Positions 15,683-24,418 of a stretch of DNA of 64,000 bases are shown one piece after another. Positions within the stretch are counted from its first letter, which is position 1, and each line of letters begins with the position of its first letter. Under the pieces are notes generated by a model. It had not been told where the DNA came from. It did not search any database and worked only from the letters and a program-made list of their open reading frames with translations. The position numbers were made by a program, and so were the translations under genes. The stretch comes from Pseudomonas viridiflava (GTDB lineage Bacteria > Pseudomonadota > Gammaproteobacteria > Pseudomonadales > Pseudomonadaceae): NCBI RefSeq assembly GCF_900602065.1, contig NZ_UWFN01000265.1, positions 595,065 through 659,064 of the forward strand. The letters run 5' to 3'.

Positions 15683-15734
15683 GAATAGTGATCCTGCTTA
15701 ATGCTTTAAAACAGGGGATTCTAACCGGCAGCGC

Positions 15735-16076
15735 TCAGACTGTGTTCATCCAGCGAGCGACTTCAATGTCTGCGCCATCAGGCGTGGAGAACGTTCGGAA
15801 ATCCAGGCTGCTGACGCTATAGGTCTGGATGACGTCGGAAAACACTTGCAACTCAGGAGCGGCCAGCCAGCTGTTCATTGCTGCTTCACTGGCCCAACAG
15901 CCGGAAATCAGCCATAGATCCGGGTCCTTGAGTGAAAGCTGCAAGGTAAAACTCAGGCAACCGTCGGCGTTACGCGAGGGTTCGACCAGGCAGAGCAGAC
16001 GCTCGCCCAATTGCTCGCTTTGACCTGTCCTGGCGCGGGCGAAAACCAGATGGCTCACTGTTGATGACTGAGGCAT
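15735..16076 (-). CDS. Antibiotic biosynthesis monooxygenase (ABM) superfamily protein
   Basis: A 113-residue single ABM domain with a dimeric alpha-beta barrel pattern: VSHLVFARARTGQSEQLGERL, then NADGCLSFTLQLS, then PDLWLISGCWASEAAMNSWLAAPEL. AAGGAG lies upstream; the ATG at 16076 is spaced better from it than the one at 16082. Family members include small quinol monooxygenases and heme-degrading or structural proteins, so the substrate is open. It is transcribed divergently from the AraC regulator across a multi-site operator region, making it a likely target. Confidence 0.78.
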   Translation of the reverse strand: MPQSSTVSHLVFARARTGQSEQLGERLLCLVEPSRNADGCLSFTLQLSLKDPDLWLISGCWASEAAMNSWLAAPELQVFSDVIQTYSVSSLDFRTFSTPDGADIEVARWMNTV

Positions 16077-16178
16077 GGTCATGGCTCCTTGTGTATCAGG
16101 ATGATTTTCAGGGTTTGACGGCAGGAACCGAGATTAGGGCCTGGGCGCAATCATCGTTAGTCGGTTCCTGTCGGCTTC

Positions 16179-16330
16179 TTGCCTGATCCTGCAGCACTGC
16201 TGAAACGGCCCTAAGGACATTGCCTCATCCGGGTGGTCACTCTGAACAGTACCAGGCAATGCTTGATCCGATCCTGCGGCCCGAATGCTGCACACCGGCA
16301 GGATCAGGCAATCATCCCGCAGGATTGGCG
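16179..16330. promoter_or_regulatory. Four-copy GCAGGAT(C/T)(A/G)G operator array between the ABM and AraC genes
   Basis: Copies lie at 16298-16309 and 16319-16330 on the plus strand and at 16266-16277 and 16181-16192 on the minus strand. The two plus-strand copies are exactly 21 bp apart as direct repeats, two helical turns, which is the usual arrangement for AraC/XylS-type regulators. The outer copies also form a 14-bp perfect inverted repeat (16179-16192 with 16298-16311). Autoregulation by the adjacent AraC protein is inferred. Confidence 0.65.
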
Positions 16331-16390
16331 TAGTGCTTTGGCTTGCACAAAAATAAGCTGGGCACATTAACGAAGGATTAAGGACTCCCC

Positions 16391-17320
16391 ATGTCGCAAC
16401 TCCAACACCCCACAGAACCGGTCAGCGAAGACATGGAAAAGCAGCGTGCAGAACTGGCTGAGCTGATTCGCCGTTTCGCGCCCTCTGAAGGTGCTTTCCA
16501 GACCGCAATCTCGCCCCTGCACATGGTGCGTTATGAAAGCCCGGCGCAATCGCTGCCTAGCCTTATCCAGCCTGCGCTGTGCATCTTTGCTCACGGCAGC
16601 AAAGAGGTGCGCCTGGGTGATGAGACCTACACCTACGATCCGCTCAACTATCTGGTGTTGTCCGTGGCATTACCTCTGAGCGGCAGAATCCTTGATGCCA
16701 CTCCGGAAAATCCAAACCTGGCGCTAAGGCTGGATATTGATCCTGCGGACATCAACGCATTGATTGCCGAAGCAGGCCCCATGAGCGTCCCTACCCGTCC
16801 CAGCGGACGCGGTCTTTATATAGAACGAATCGATGCGCAGTTGCTGGATGCGGTGCTGCGTCTTTCAAAGCTGCTGGACAGCCCGAAGGACATCTCCATG
16901 CTTGCGCCGCTGATCAAACGCGAGATCCTCTATCGCCTGCTGCGCAGCCCTCAAGGTCACCGTCTTTATGAAATCGCTATCACCAGCTGCCAGACGCATC
17001 GCGTAACCCAGGCGATCAGGTGGCTCAATCAGAATTTCACTGAGTCATTGCGCATAGAAGAACTGGCCCGAGAGGTGAACCTGAGTGTTTCAACCCTGCA
17101 CCATCGCTTCAAAGCGGTGACGGCAATGAGCCCGTTGCAGTATCAAAAGCAGCTGCGACTTCAGGAAGCGCGACGTTTGATGCTTGCCGATGGCCTCGAT
17201 GCTTCGGCGGCTGGTTACAAAGTTGGCTACGAAAGCCCTTCGCAGTTCAGCCGGGAATACAGTCGACTGTTCGGAGCCCCGCCGCTTCGCGACCTCGCTC
17301 GACTGAGAGCGACGGTTTAG
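16391..17320 (+). CDS. AraC/XylS-family transcriptional regulator
   Basis: A 309-residue regulator. The N-terminal 180 residues fit the AraC_N-type cupin sensor domain (SLPSLIQPALCIFAHGSKEV). The C-terminal HTH_18 domain carries two helix-turn-helix motifs (IEELAREVNLSVSTLHHRFK, then a GYKVGYESPSQFSREYSRLF signature). This subfamily often regulates short-chain dehydrogenase, quinone or oxidoreductase genes. The upstream 300 bp contains four candidate binding sites, so it probably controls itself and the divergent ABM gene. It is convergent with the decarboxylase gene at 17366. Confidence 0.9.
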   Translation: MSQLQHPTEPVSEDMEKQRAELAELIRRFAPSEGAFQTAISPLHMVRYESPAQSLPSLIQPALCIFAHGSKEVRLGDETYTYDPLNYLVLSVALPLSGRILDATPENPNLALRLDIDPADINALIAEAGPMSVPTRPSGRGLYIERIDAQLLDAVLRLSKLLDSPKDISMLAPLIKREILYRLLRSPQGHRLYEIAITSCQTHRVTQAIRWLNQNFTESLRIEELAREVNLSVSTLHHRFKAVTAMSPLQYQKQLRLQEARRLMLADGLDASAAGYKVGYESPSQFSREYSRLFGAPPLRDLARLRATV

Positions 17321-17365
17321 CCTGGTGTGGCGGGGCTCTCTCAAGGAGCTCTTTAGCAGGCCCCG

Positions 17366-19003
17366 TTACCCAGCCACCATCGCCCTCATCCATGCACCTT
17401 GATCAATCTCGATCAAGGTCGGCCCTGGCCGTTCCACCGCGACACGCAAAGCAGCCTTGAGCGAGTCCACGCCTTCCACCGCTTCAGCCTCGCACCCCAG
17501 CGCTTTGGCGACGCCGATAAAATCGGGCGTATAAATATCCACGCCTACAGGCTCGATAGCACGATTGACCATGTACTTCTTGATCTCTTCGTAACCCTGG
17601 TTATTCCACAGCAGGATGATGATCGGCGTGCGCGCTTCGACTGCACTGGCCAGTTCCGCCAACGTGAACTGCAGGCCTCCATCGCCAATCAGGCAGGCCA
17701 CCGGACGCTGCTCCCCCGCATCGACGCTCCCCAGCCACGCCCCTATCGCGGCTGGCAGCGCGTAGCCCAGCGTGCCGTAACCGGTGGAAGAGTTGAACCA
17801 GCGCCGCGGCTGATCCAGGTCCAGCGTCAGATTCCCGGTGTAGACCGGCTGGGTGGAGTCGCCCACGATGACCACCCCTTCAAGCACCTCCAATACCGTT
17901 CGCAAAAAGACCGTCTGCCCAAGGGTCGCCGCGTCCCATGACGCATGAAGGGTTTTGCGCAATGCGCGCACGCGGCTGGCGCCCCAGTCTGACAGGCGCT
18001 CGCTGAGTGTTTCGTGTGCCATCTCTGTGAGCAGCGCCTGTGCAGCAGCATTGGAATCAGAGACCAGCGCCACCGTTGGCGGGAAGTTACGCACGGTCTG
18101 GTCGGGATCAATGTCGATACGCAGCAGCGTTCCCGGGATCTTGAAATGCCCCTGAAAGGTGATGTCGTAGTCTGTTTCCGCAAGCTCGGTGCCAATCGCC
18201 AAGACGACGTCAGCGGCCTCGATCAACTCACGCGTCGGATCCAGTGCCTGAGTCGAGCCGATCAGCAGAGGATGACTGGCAGGCAGCATGCCTTTGGCGT
18301 TGATCGTCAGCGCAATGGGAGCATCCAGTTGCTCGGCCAGACGAGTCAGCGCGGCAGCAGCATCAATAGCGCCGCCTCCGGCAAGGATCAAAGGCCGTCG
18401 GGCGCCAGCGAGCAGGCGGCTCATTTGCGCAATGGCTGCCGGTGAAGGGCCGGCGCGGCTGACCCTGACCGGCTCGCAAGCCAGCAGCGCATCGGCATTC
18501 TCCACCAATACATCGAGCGGAATTTCGATATGGACCGGCCGCGGACGTCCGGCCTGGAATACCGCGAACGCCCGCGCCAGGACTCCCGGCAGTTCAGTGG
18601 CGGACATCAGTGTGTGGGAAAAGGCCGCGACGCCGGCAACCAGCGCACCTTGCGCGGGCAATTCATGCAACTTGCCGCGCCCGCCGCCCAACTGGTTGCG
18701 TGACTGCACGCTGGAAATGACCAGCATGGGAATCGAATCCGCATAAGCCTGGCCCATGGCCGTGGTGATGTTGGTCATGCCAGGGCCGGTAATAATGAAA
18801 CACACCCCCGGTTTGCCACGGGTACGTGAGTATCCATCAGCCATGAAACCCGCACCCTGCTCATGTCGCGGCGTGAGGTGCCTGATACTCGAACTCGCCA
18901 GCCCACGGTAGAGTTCAACGGTGTGCACACCTGGAATGCCGAACACCCGCTCAACACCATAACCTTCCAGTAACTTCACCAACACTTCGCCGCAGGTTGC
19001 CAT
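17366..19003 (-). CDS. aruI: Thiamine-diphosphate-dependent decarboxylase, AruI-like (5-guanidino-2-oxopentanoate decarboxylase)
   Basis: A 545-residue ThDP enzyme with the usual three domains: an N-terminal Pyr domain with the catalytic Glu in RHEQGAGFMADGY, a central domain, and a PP domain with the metal and ThDP motif GDGGLQFTLAEL ending WNNQGY. The N-terminal VFGIPGVHTVELYRGL resembles AruI, which decarboxylates 2-ketoarginine in the arginine transaminase pathway. The aruH transaminase is not adjacent, so a related 2-oxoacid or acetolactate-type substrate remains possible. GAGGA lies 9 bp before the ATG. Confidence 0.8.
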   Translation of the reverse strand: MATCGEVLVKLLEGYGVERVFGIPGVHTVELYRGLASSSIRHLTPRHEQGAGFMADGYSRTRGKPGVCFIITGPGMTNITTAMGQAYADSIPMLVISSVQSRNQLGGGRGKLHELPAQGALVAGVAAFSHTLMSATELPGVLARAFAVFQAGRPRPVHIEIPLDVLVENADALLACEPVRVSRAGPSPAAIAQMSRLLAGARRPLILAGGGAIDAAAALTRLAEQLDAPIALTINAKGMLPASHPLLIGSTQALDPTRELIEAADVVLAIGTELAETDYDITFQGHFKIPGTLLRIDIDPDQTVRNFPPTVALVSDSNAAAQALLTEMAHETLSERLSDWGASRVRALRKTLHASWDAATLGQTVFLRTVLEVLEGVVIVGDSTQPVYTGNLTLDLDQPRRWFNSSTGYGTLGYALPAAIGAWLGSVDAGEQRPVACLIGDGGLQFTLAELASAVEARTPIIILLWNNQGYEEIKKYMVNRAIEPVGVDIYTPDFIGVAKALGCEAEAVEGVDSLKAALRVAVERPGPTLIEIDQGAWMRAMVAG

Positions 19004-19241
19004 TGTTATTGATCCTCAATTGACCGGAAGGCGCTCCGATACGTGTTCACTTGAAACGCCAGTGCTACAGCTGAAAAAGCAAATATCGTGCTCAACGTAC
19101 ATTAGCTTCGACATGGCTATAACTTTTAAGGCATTCAGCCATGCCTGCTAGATCAATTCTTTCCTACAGCTTTAAAACGCCTGCCCTACACTTCTGATAA
19201 TCCTTTCAGAACTGTCATGTAGTCGGAATGAGGGAAGCGGC

Positions 19242-19412
19242 ATGAACATAAAAATAAAAAGATGCGTCACTGTACTGGGTATCAGCGCCGTCATCGCAGT
19301 GTATGCGGCAGGCGTATATCGCAATGAACTGGCCCGTCAGGCGCCGCAAGTCGCGACCTGCAACTTTGGTCATTGCGTCCCCAGTAATGCGACATTCAGC
19401 GCATTGCGATGA
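19242..19412 (+). CDS. Small membrane-anchored protein with a CNFGHC motif (56 residues)
   Basis: Too short for most gene callers. GAGGGA precedes the ATG. A basic start (MNIKIKRCV) leads into one hydrophobic segment (TVLGISAVIAVYAAGVY), then a short polar tail containing CNFGHC and CVPSNATF. The topology suggests a single-span inner membrane protein or uncleaved signal with a periplasmic tail whose two cysteines (C-x4-C) could form a disulphide or bind metal or heme. No family recognised. It stands alone between the decarboxylase and the DHA2 exporter. Confidence 0.55.
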   Translation: MNIKIKRCVTVLGISAVIAVYAAGVYRNELARQAPQVATCNFGHCVPSNATFSALR

Positions 19413-19538
19413 AACGAGGCTGAAGCGTTTAAGTCGCGAGAACTGTATGAGGCACCTATCGATTAGGGAGCTATCGGCTTAGACTGACTGCTTCCCCCGT
19501 CGGTATTCGGCGGGCATTACTGTCGATCAGGTTCTGCC

Positions 19539-21050
19539 TTGACCAGTCTTCCCCCCACCATGCCTTCCATCCGTAGCGTCCTGGTTGCGTTGATGATGGC
19601 CGTATTTCTCAGTGCGCTGGACCAGACAATCGTCGCCGTCTCCATTCCTGCCATATCCACCCAGTTCAATGACTTCGACCTGTTGGCGTGGGTGATCTCC
19701 GCCTACATGGTGGCGCTGACTGTGGCAGTACCTATCTACGGCAAACTGGGCGACTTGTATGGTCGGCGCAAGCTGATGCTGTTCGGGCTTGGGCTCTTCA
19801 CGCTGGCATCGCTGTTTTGCGGCATGGCGCAAAGCATGGAGCAATTGGTACTCGCGCGGGTTATTCAGGGGATTGGCGCGGGCGGTATGGTTTCAGTCAG
19901 TCAGGCAATCATCGGTGACCTCGTGCCACCGCGAGAGCGAGGACGCTACCAAGGCTATTTCAGCGGCATGTACGCTCTGGCCAGTGTTTCGGGTCCATTG
20001 TTGGGGGGCGTCATGACGCAGTACCTGTCCTGGCGTTGGGTATTCCTGATCAACCTGCCACTGGGCGTGATCGCCTGGTGGTTCGCCAAACGTACCCTTC
20101 TCGGCCTGCCCGTCCCGCAACGTAAACCCGTCATCGATTACCTTGGAACAGTGCTGATGATTATCGGCCTGAGCGCGCTGTTGTTGGGCATCACTGAAAT
20201 TGGCCAGGGCCACAGCTGGCGTGATGGGCAAGTGCTGACGCTGCTCGGCGTGGCACTGCTGGCCCTGATCTGCTTTGTCTGGTACGAACGTCGCACACTT
20301 GAGCCTCTCCTGCCGATGCACCTGTTCGCCAACCGTAGCGCCGTGCTTTGCTGGTGCACGATTTTCTTCACCAGTTTCCAGGCTATTTCGCTGATCGTTC
20401 TGGTGCCGCTGCGTTTCCAGACGGTCACCGGCGGTGGTGCCGACAGCGCTGCAGTACACCTTTTACCTTTGGCGATAGGCATGCCGATGGGGGCTTTTTT
20501 TGCTGGCCGTCGTACGTCTCTCACCGGCCGCTACAAGCCGATGATCCTTACCGGCGCGATGTTGATGCCGATAGCGATCCTGGGCATGGCGTTCACGCCG
20601 CCGCAATCGTTGCTGCTGACCAGCCTGTTCATGATGATGACGGGAATTGCCAGCGGCATGCAGTTCCCGACCTCGCTCGTCGGGACACAAAACTCGGTTG
20701 CGAGAAACGACATGGGTGTGGCAACCAGCACCACCAATCTGTTCCGCTCTCTGGGCGGTGCAGTGGGAGTGGCCATGATGTCTGCGCTATTGCTGGCAAT
20801 GCTGCAAGAAACCGGGCTGAGCGGCGTCACCACAGGTTCCATCGGCGGCGCTGAGGGCGCATCCGGCAATGTCCTGATGGACAGCCTCAACGCCGCCAGC
20901 GGCCCTGCCCTGCAAACCTTGCGTGATGAACTGTCGCTGACGTTCCGCCACCTGATGATCGTCAGCGCAGCAATCTCGCTGTTGGGCCTGGCTGCCGCAC
21001 TGGCGATGCCCAACAATCTGTTGCGGGGCAAGGAGCACAAGGAAGCCTGA
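19539..21050 (+). CDS. DHA2-family MFS multidrug exporter (EmrB/QacA type)
   Basis: A protein of up to 503 residues with 14 predicted membrane segments, the DHA2 layout. The drug:H+ antiporter marks are visible: LDQTIVAVSIPAIS (motif D1), GKLGDLYGRRKLMLFG (motif A), ARVIQGIGAGGM (motif B) and SGPLLGGVMTQYLSWRWVFLINLP (motif C). The start is uncertain: TTG at 19539 or ATG at 19560, neither with a strong ribosome site. No membrane-fusion partner is next to it, so it likely acts alone in the inner membrane. Substrates are unknown. Confidence 0.87.
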   Translation: MTSLPPTMPSIRSVLVALMMAVFLSALDQTIVAVSIPAISTQFNDFDLLAWVISAYMVALTVAVPIYGKLGDLYGRRKLMLFGLGLFTLASLFCGMAQSMEQLVLARVIQGIGAGGMVSVSQAIIGDLVPPRERGRYQGYFSGMYALASVSGPLLGGVMTQYLSWRWVFLINLPLGVIAWWFAKRTLLGLPVPQRKPVIDYLGTVLMIIGLSALLLGITEIGQGHSWRDGQVLTLLGVALLALICFVWYERRTLEPLLPMHLFANRSAVLCWCTIFFTSFQAISLIVLVPLRFQTVTGGGADSAAVHLLPLAIGMPMGAFFAGRRTSLTGRYKPMILTGAMLMPIAILGMAFTPPQSLLLTSLFMMMTGIASGMQFPTSLVGTQNSVARNDMGVATSTTNLFRSLGGAVGVAMMSALLLAMLQETGLSGVTTGSIGGAEGASGNVLMDSLNAASGPALQTLRDELSLTFRHLMIVSAAISLLGLAAALAMPNNLLRGKEHKEA

Positions 21051-21072
21051 AATGAGTTTGGGTCGAACGGTC

Positions 21073-21162
21073 CTGTGAGAGCCGGGCTTGCCCGCGATAA
21101 GCACAACCCGTGTTATCTGAAGCACTGCATCGCTGCATCGCGAGCAAGCTCTGCTCCCACAG
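21073..21162. repeat. REP-like inverted repeat, second family (CTGTGAGAGC / GCTCCCACAG)
   Basis: Imperfect inverted arms with cores GGGCTTGCCCGCGATA and TCGCGAGCAAGCTC. It lies between the convergent exporter and Cache protein genes. Confidence 0.75.
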
Positions 21163-21165
21163 GAA

Positions 21166-22020
21166 CTACTTGCTGTAATACCCCACCGCCACCAGGTAAT
21201 CCCCAACCTTGCGCGCATACGCATGCTTGTTCTCTACCTTGCCGGTTACCGGGTTGCGCCAGCGGTATTCGTATTCAGCGGCGTCCTGTTTTTCGATCAA
21301 AGCCAGCATCGGTTCGCCAACAGGTTTGCCCTCAGGGTCTTTTACCTTGCGAAAGTCAGTATTGATCAGTCGCAGATTGGTACCGTGCGCGACGTAACGC
21401 TTGCTGTTCAGATCGACCACGAACACATAAAGGTCATCCTGCAGAAAGCCGCCTCGCAGGCTATTAATCGCACTGAGGGTGCCTTTTTGGTCACGATTCA
21501 GTTCACTGACTGCTTTATCCAGCAATGCCCTGGCTTGCTCAGGCGAAGCCCGAGGAACGTAGTAGCCCACCGCGAGGATCCGCTCGCCAACACGCTGGAA
21601 GTAAACACGCTTGCGCTCGACCTTACCGTCAGCCCAGTTATGCCAGCGGTACTCGGCCTGCTGCACACCTTTGCTCTCGGGGGTTTGCAAAACTTCCTTG
21701 AACGCCTTTTGCAGGTCCGGCTCCAGCACCTGAGATACATCCCGACCTATCAGCACCACCGAGGGACCCCCGCTGGCGAGCATGACGCCATGAGTGTCGA
21801 CAACGAACACATAGCGCTCCCCGTCAACGAACTCGCCTTGACGGCTGAACTCGGCAAATGATTTGTCCCCGGCCTGCTGGTAGCGTGCCACTGCCTTCTC
21901 CAGCAGCGCCCTCGCAGCAGGCCCCTGTTCCGGGCTCTCGACGCCGGCCCCGGCCTGGCCAAGCCAGGCGGAGCATAGAAACCCCAGGACAACACCGAAA
22001 CGTCGTGGCGAAAACTGCAT
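21166..22020 (-). CDS. Periplasmic protein of two tandem Cache domains
   Basis: A 284-residue protein from the ATG at 22020, which has GAGGGGGCC upstream and opens a signal peptide (FGVVLGFLCSAWLGQAGA). The mature part is an internal duplication of two single-Cache domains: ARALLEKAVARYQQ...ERYVFVVDTHGVMLA...ILAVGYYVPR and ARALLDKAVSELNR...DLYVFVVDLNSKRYVA...LVAVGYYSK. Cache domains usually bind small ligands at the outside of receptors, but here no kinase, HAMP or cyclase domain follows. A soluble ligand-binding or partner-sensing role is likely; the ligand is unknown. Confidence 0.85.
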   Translation of the reverse strand: MQFSPRRFGVVLGFLCSAWLGQAGAGVESPEQGPAARALLEKAVARYQQAGDKSFAEFSRQGEFVDGERYVFVVDTHGVMLASGGPSVVLIGRDVSQVLEPDLQKAFKEVLQTPESKGVQQAEYRWHNWADGKVERKRVYFQRVGERILAVGYYVPRASPEQARALLDKAVSELNRDQKGTLSAINSLRGGFLQDDLYVFVVDLNSKRYVAHGTNLRLINTDFRKVKDPEGKPVGEPMLALIEKQDAAEYEYRWRNPVTGKVENKHAYARKVGDYLVAVGYYSK

Positions 22021-22117
22021 GACAGGCCCCCTCATTTTTATAAGTCTGTGCAGAGCTTAGCCAAACGCCGGATGATGAAGAATCATTCATGAGGAAGAGG
22101 TGAGCGCCGCCGCTCCG

Positions 22118-23251
22118 TCACCCGCTGAAATCAGTCCAGAACCACTGGGTTCGATCCGCTTTGAGGTGCTCGAAAGCGGGCATGACTTCACCTTTATTGA
22201 AGAAACGGCGAGAGCGCGCCATGGCGCTGCTGAACCAGTGCCCGGTCTGCGGGCATGGTTGACCGGCACGTACCGAGGCCATGGGTTTTTCATCGAAACG
22301 TGCATACCACTGGGCAGTGGACTGCTCCGTAAAACCAATCCCGCGCCCCGGACAAGGGTGCAAGCACCCGGTATCCTGCACCCGGATGGGCTTGAGTACC
22401 TTATTGACCGCCATATAGGCGCTCGACGGCCCCTCGCCCCTGCTCCCCAGCATCGGCAACACACCCGCACGAATCATAAGGCCGCTTTCATAGGTGTGAA
22501 AAACCACATCGCTGTTAGCACTGAGCACACTGCGCAGCCGGTCGCTGCCTCCCAACTGCTGAACAAAGCGGCTGCCCAAAACGCTGTACCAACTGACGCC
22601 CTTGATCCGGTCCAGCAAACGCAGGCTCTCCATATGTGGGCCGGCGTCCACCATCAAGCCCACATAACGTTGCGCCAGCTCGTACTCCAGAGGCAGGTAT
22701 CGCAGACCATCGCCCGGCAAGACACAGACGAGACTGCCATAGCCGTGCTCGGCCTGGGTCTGATTGCACAGGTACTTGATCCACCCCTCGTATACCTTGG
22801 CTCCGTCCCTTTCCATGAGTACGGTCCACGGCAGAAGCATTTTCAGGCAAGAGTGATCAGTGGCCGCCTGGCTCCGGGGAGGAGCCATGACCGATATGCA
22901 ATGAGTCGCGGCCTCAACTGGCCGGGCACTGGAAATCGACCATAACAGTGGCTGGTCAGGCGAGCTTTCAAGCACTTGCCGTCGGCAGATGGAAAAACTG
23001 CTGGGGGACAGCTTTCGGAGCCGCTGATAAGACTGCCATTCAAGGGCGGGCCGAAACGTCTCGTAAAAATGCGTAAAACACGCTTCGATCCGTTGCCGGG
23101 CCTGCGCTGTATGGCCTTGCTTGAAGTACAACGTCGTCATCAACCCAAGTCGGGCAGCAGGTCGGCACTGCGCAGCGTCGGTCAGTAATTGATTGGCCTG
23201 GCACTTGAGCCTTCCCAGAGTTCCTGATGCTTCAGATACGGTTTGCAACAC
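22118..23251 (-). CDS. Type VI secretion/polymorphic-toxin immunity-like protein (TsiV/DUF3396-related), orphan
   Basis: A protein of 377 residues from GTG at 23251, chosen because CCGGGAG lies 9 bp upstream; the frame stays open to 23362. The C-terminus has CPQTGHW and SRRFFNKGEVMPAFE, then WFWTDFSG, a segment I associate with DUF3396/T6SS and Rhs-linked immunity proteins, and FYETFRPALEWQS nearer the N-terminus fits the same group. Immunity proteins normally neutralise a cognate effector in the cytoplasm. No effector or T6SS gene is adjacent. The 285 bp upstream show no gene I can support. Confidence 0.62.
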   Translation of the reverse strand: MLQTVSEASGTLGRLKCQANQLLTDAAQCRPAARLGLMTTLYFKQGHTAQARQRIEACFTHFYETFRPALEWQSYQRLRKLSPSSFSICRRQVLESSPDQPLLWSISSARPVEAATHCISVMAPPRSQAATDHSCLKMLLPWTVLMERDGAKVYEGWIKYLCNQTQAEHGYGSLVCVLPGDGLRYLPLEYELAQRYVGLMVDAGPHMESLRLLDRIKGVSWYSVLGSRFVQQLGGSDRLRSVLSANSDVVFHTYESGLMIRAGVLPMLGSRGEGPSSAYMAVNKVLKPIRVQDTGCLHPCPGRGIGFTEQSTAQWYARFDEKPMASVRAGQPCPQTGHWFSSAMARSRRFFNKGEVMPAFEHLKADRTQWFWTDFSG

Positions 23252-23536
23252 GTTTTTATTCTCCCGGTCATCCAGAAACAAGAATGCGACGGAAGAGTGA
23301 AGGGAGTTGCCAGCGTGAACAATACGGGAAAAGCACTTTGGGAAATCAGCTACACACTTCAAGAAGTGTCCTACTCAAATCCTACAAAAATAGCCTCTGC
23401 CGAACGCTTTCGACTAACCACAGTCGTAGTAGCATTGCGACACCAGTGTAAGCAGTCGGTAAACTGACTGGGCAGTCACTGCATATTTCGATATAGATAT
23501 GCAGTGCGTTTGGCGGGGGAGAATCTGACAGAAGTT

Positions 23537-24169
23537 TCAGGTGCGTAGCGCGGGACTTAGGCGCAGCATGTCAAGCCCGGCATCCACCCATTTTTCGGCC
23601 CTGTCATTGAGCGAGTAGCTGTCCGGGACAAGCAGCCACTGACCGAGCATGCCATCTATATAAGCATGCAGGGCGATGGAGGCGCGGACGGTATCCAGGT
23701 CTGCAGGCAGTTGGCCTTTGCGGACCGCATTGCTCAATGCCAGGCCAATACGGTCGTTGCACTCCAGGGCATTAACCTGACGCTGGTGGCGAAAGTCACA
23801 CATTTCATCGGTGAATTCGCATTTATGAAACAAGATCTCGTTAATGCGACGCGTTTTTGGGTCCAGTGTAATTTCATGAAACAAATGAATGAGCAGTTTT
23901 TTCATGCAACCCAATGGGTCGGCTTCGTCCTCGCTCTCGCTCGCCCTGGCCATCTCTTCCAGAGGCTCCTGGATGCTGTCGAGCATCGCCTGCACCAGAT
24001 CAGCTTTGTTGCTGAAATGCCAGTAAATAGCGCCGCGTGTCACACCTGCCAAGGCTGCGATGTCCGCCAGAGTCGTACGCGCAACACCTCTCTCATAGAA
24101 CGCTTTTTCAGCGGCCTCGAGAATTTGGCTGCGGGTAACCTGAGCTTCCTCTTTGGTACGACGGACCAT
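23537..24169 (-). CDS. ttgR: TetR-family efflux repressor TtgR/EmhR/PmeR
   Basis: A 210-residue repressor, the exact length of P. putida TtgR. The TetR helix-turn-helix is at residues 30-55 (TTLADIAALAGVTRGAIYWHF), followed by an all-helical ligand-binding domain. It starts MVRRTKEEAQVTRSQIL as TtgR does. It is divergent from the efflux operon, and the intergenic region holds a close match to the TtgR operator. It should release the operator when it binds antibiotics, flavonoids or other hydrophobic ligands, and represses itself as well. Confidence 0.92.
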   Translation of the reverse strand: MVRRTKEEAQVTRSQILEAAEKAFYERGVARTTLADIAALAGVTRGAIYWHFSNKADLVQAMLDSIQEPLEEMARASESEDEADPLGCMKKLLIHLFHEITLDPKTRRINEILFHKCEFTDEMCDFRHQRQVNALECNDRIGLALSNAVRKGQLPADLDTVRASIALHAYIDGMLGQWLLVPDSYSLNDRAEKWVDAGLDMLRLSPALRT

Positions 24170-24302
24170 GGCATTAAAACCTCATTGAAAATGCTACACA
24201 CCACGAATCATGTGGCACTGAAGCAACACCGGGCGGCATTTGTATCGCCTTGTCCCGAACCTGCAATCCCCGCCCTGCGCGGCTTCGCGGCACAGGATAA
24301 GG

Positions 24303-24332
24303 TATTTACAAACAACCGTGAATGTAAGTATA
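24303..24332. promoter_or_regulatory. TtgR-type operator in the ttgR-ttgA intergenic region
   Basis: An imperfect inverted repeat (TATTTACA ... ATGTAAGTATA) that, as I recall it, differs from the P. putida ttg operator by about one base in the core (ACCGTGAATG for ACCATGAATG). It lies 87 bp before ttgA and 134 bp before ttgR, where it can cover both promoters. Confidence 0.85.
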
Positions 24333-24418
24333 TTCATTAGCCTACTACTTATCCAGCCAGAATTTTTCACACCCTTTCACTTTTCTTGAGCACCCAGGCT
24401 CCTGACCCGAGGATCTTC

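Noticed and set aside
16134..16367. A 77-codon minus-strand frame upstream of the AraC gene
   Set aside because: It spans the multi-copy operator, has no ribosome site and no recognisable family.
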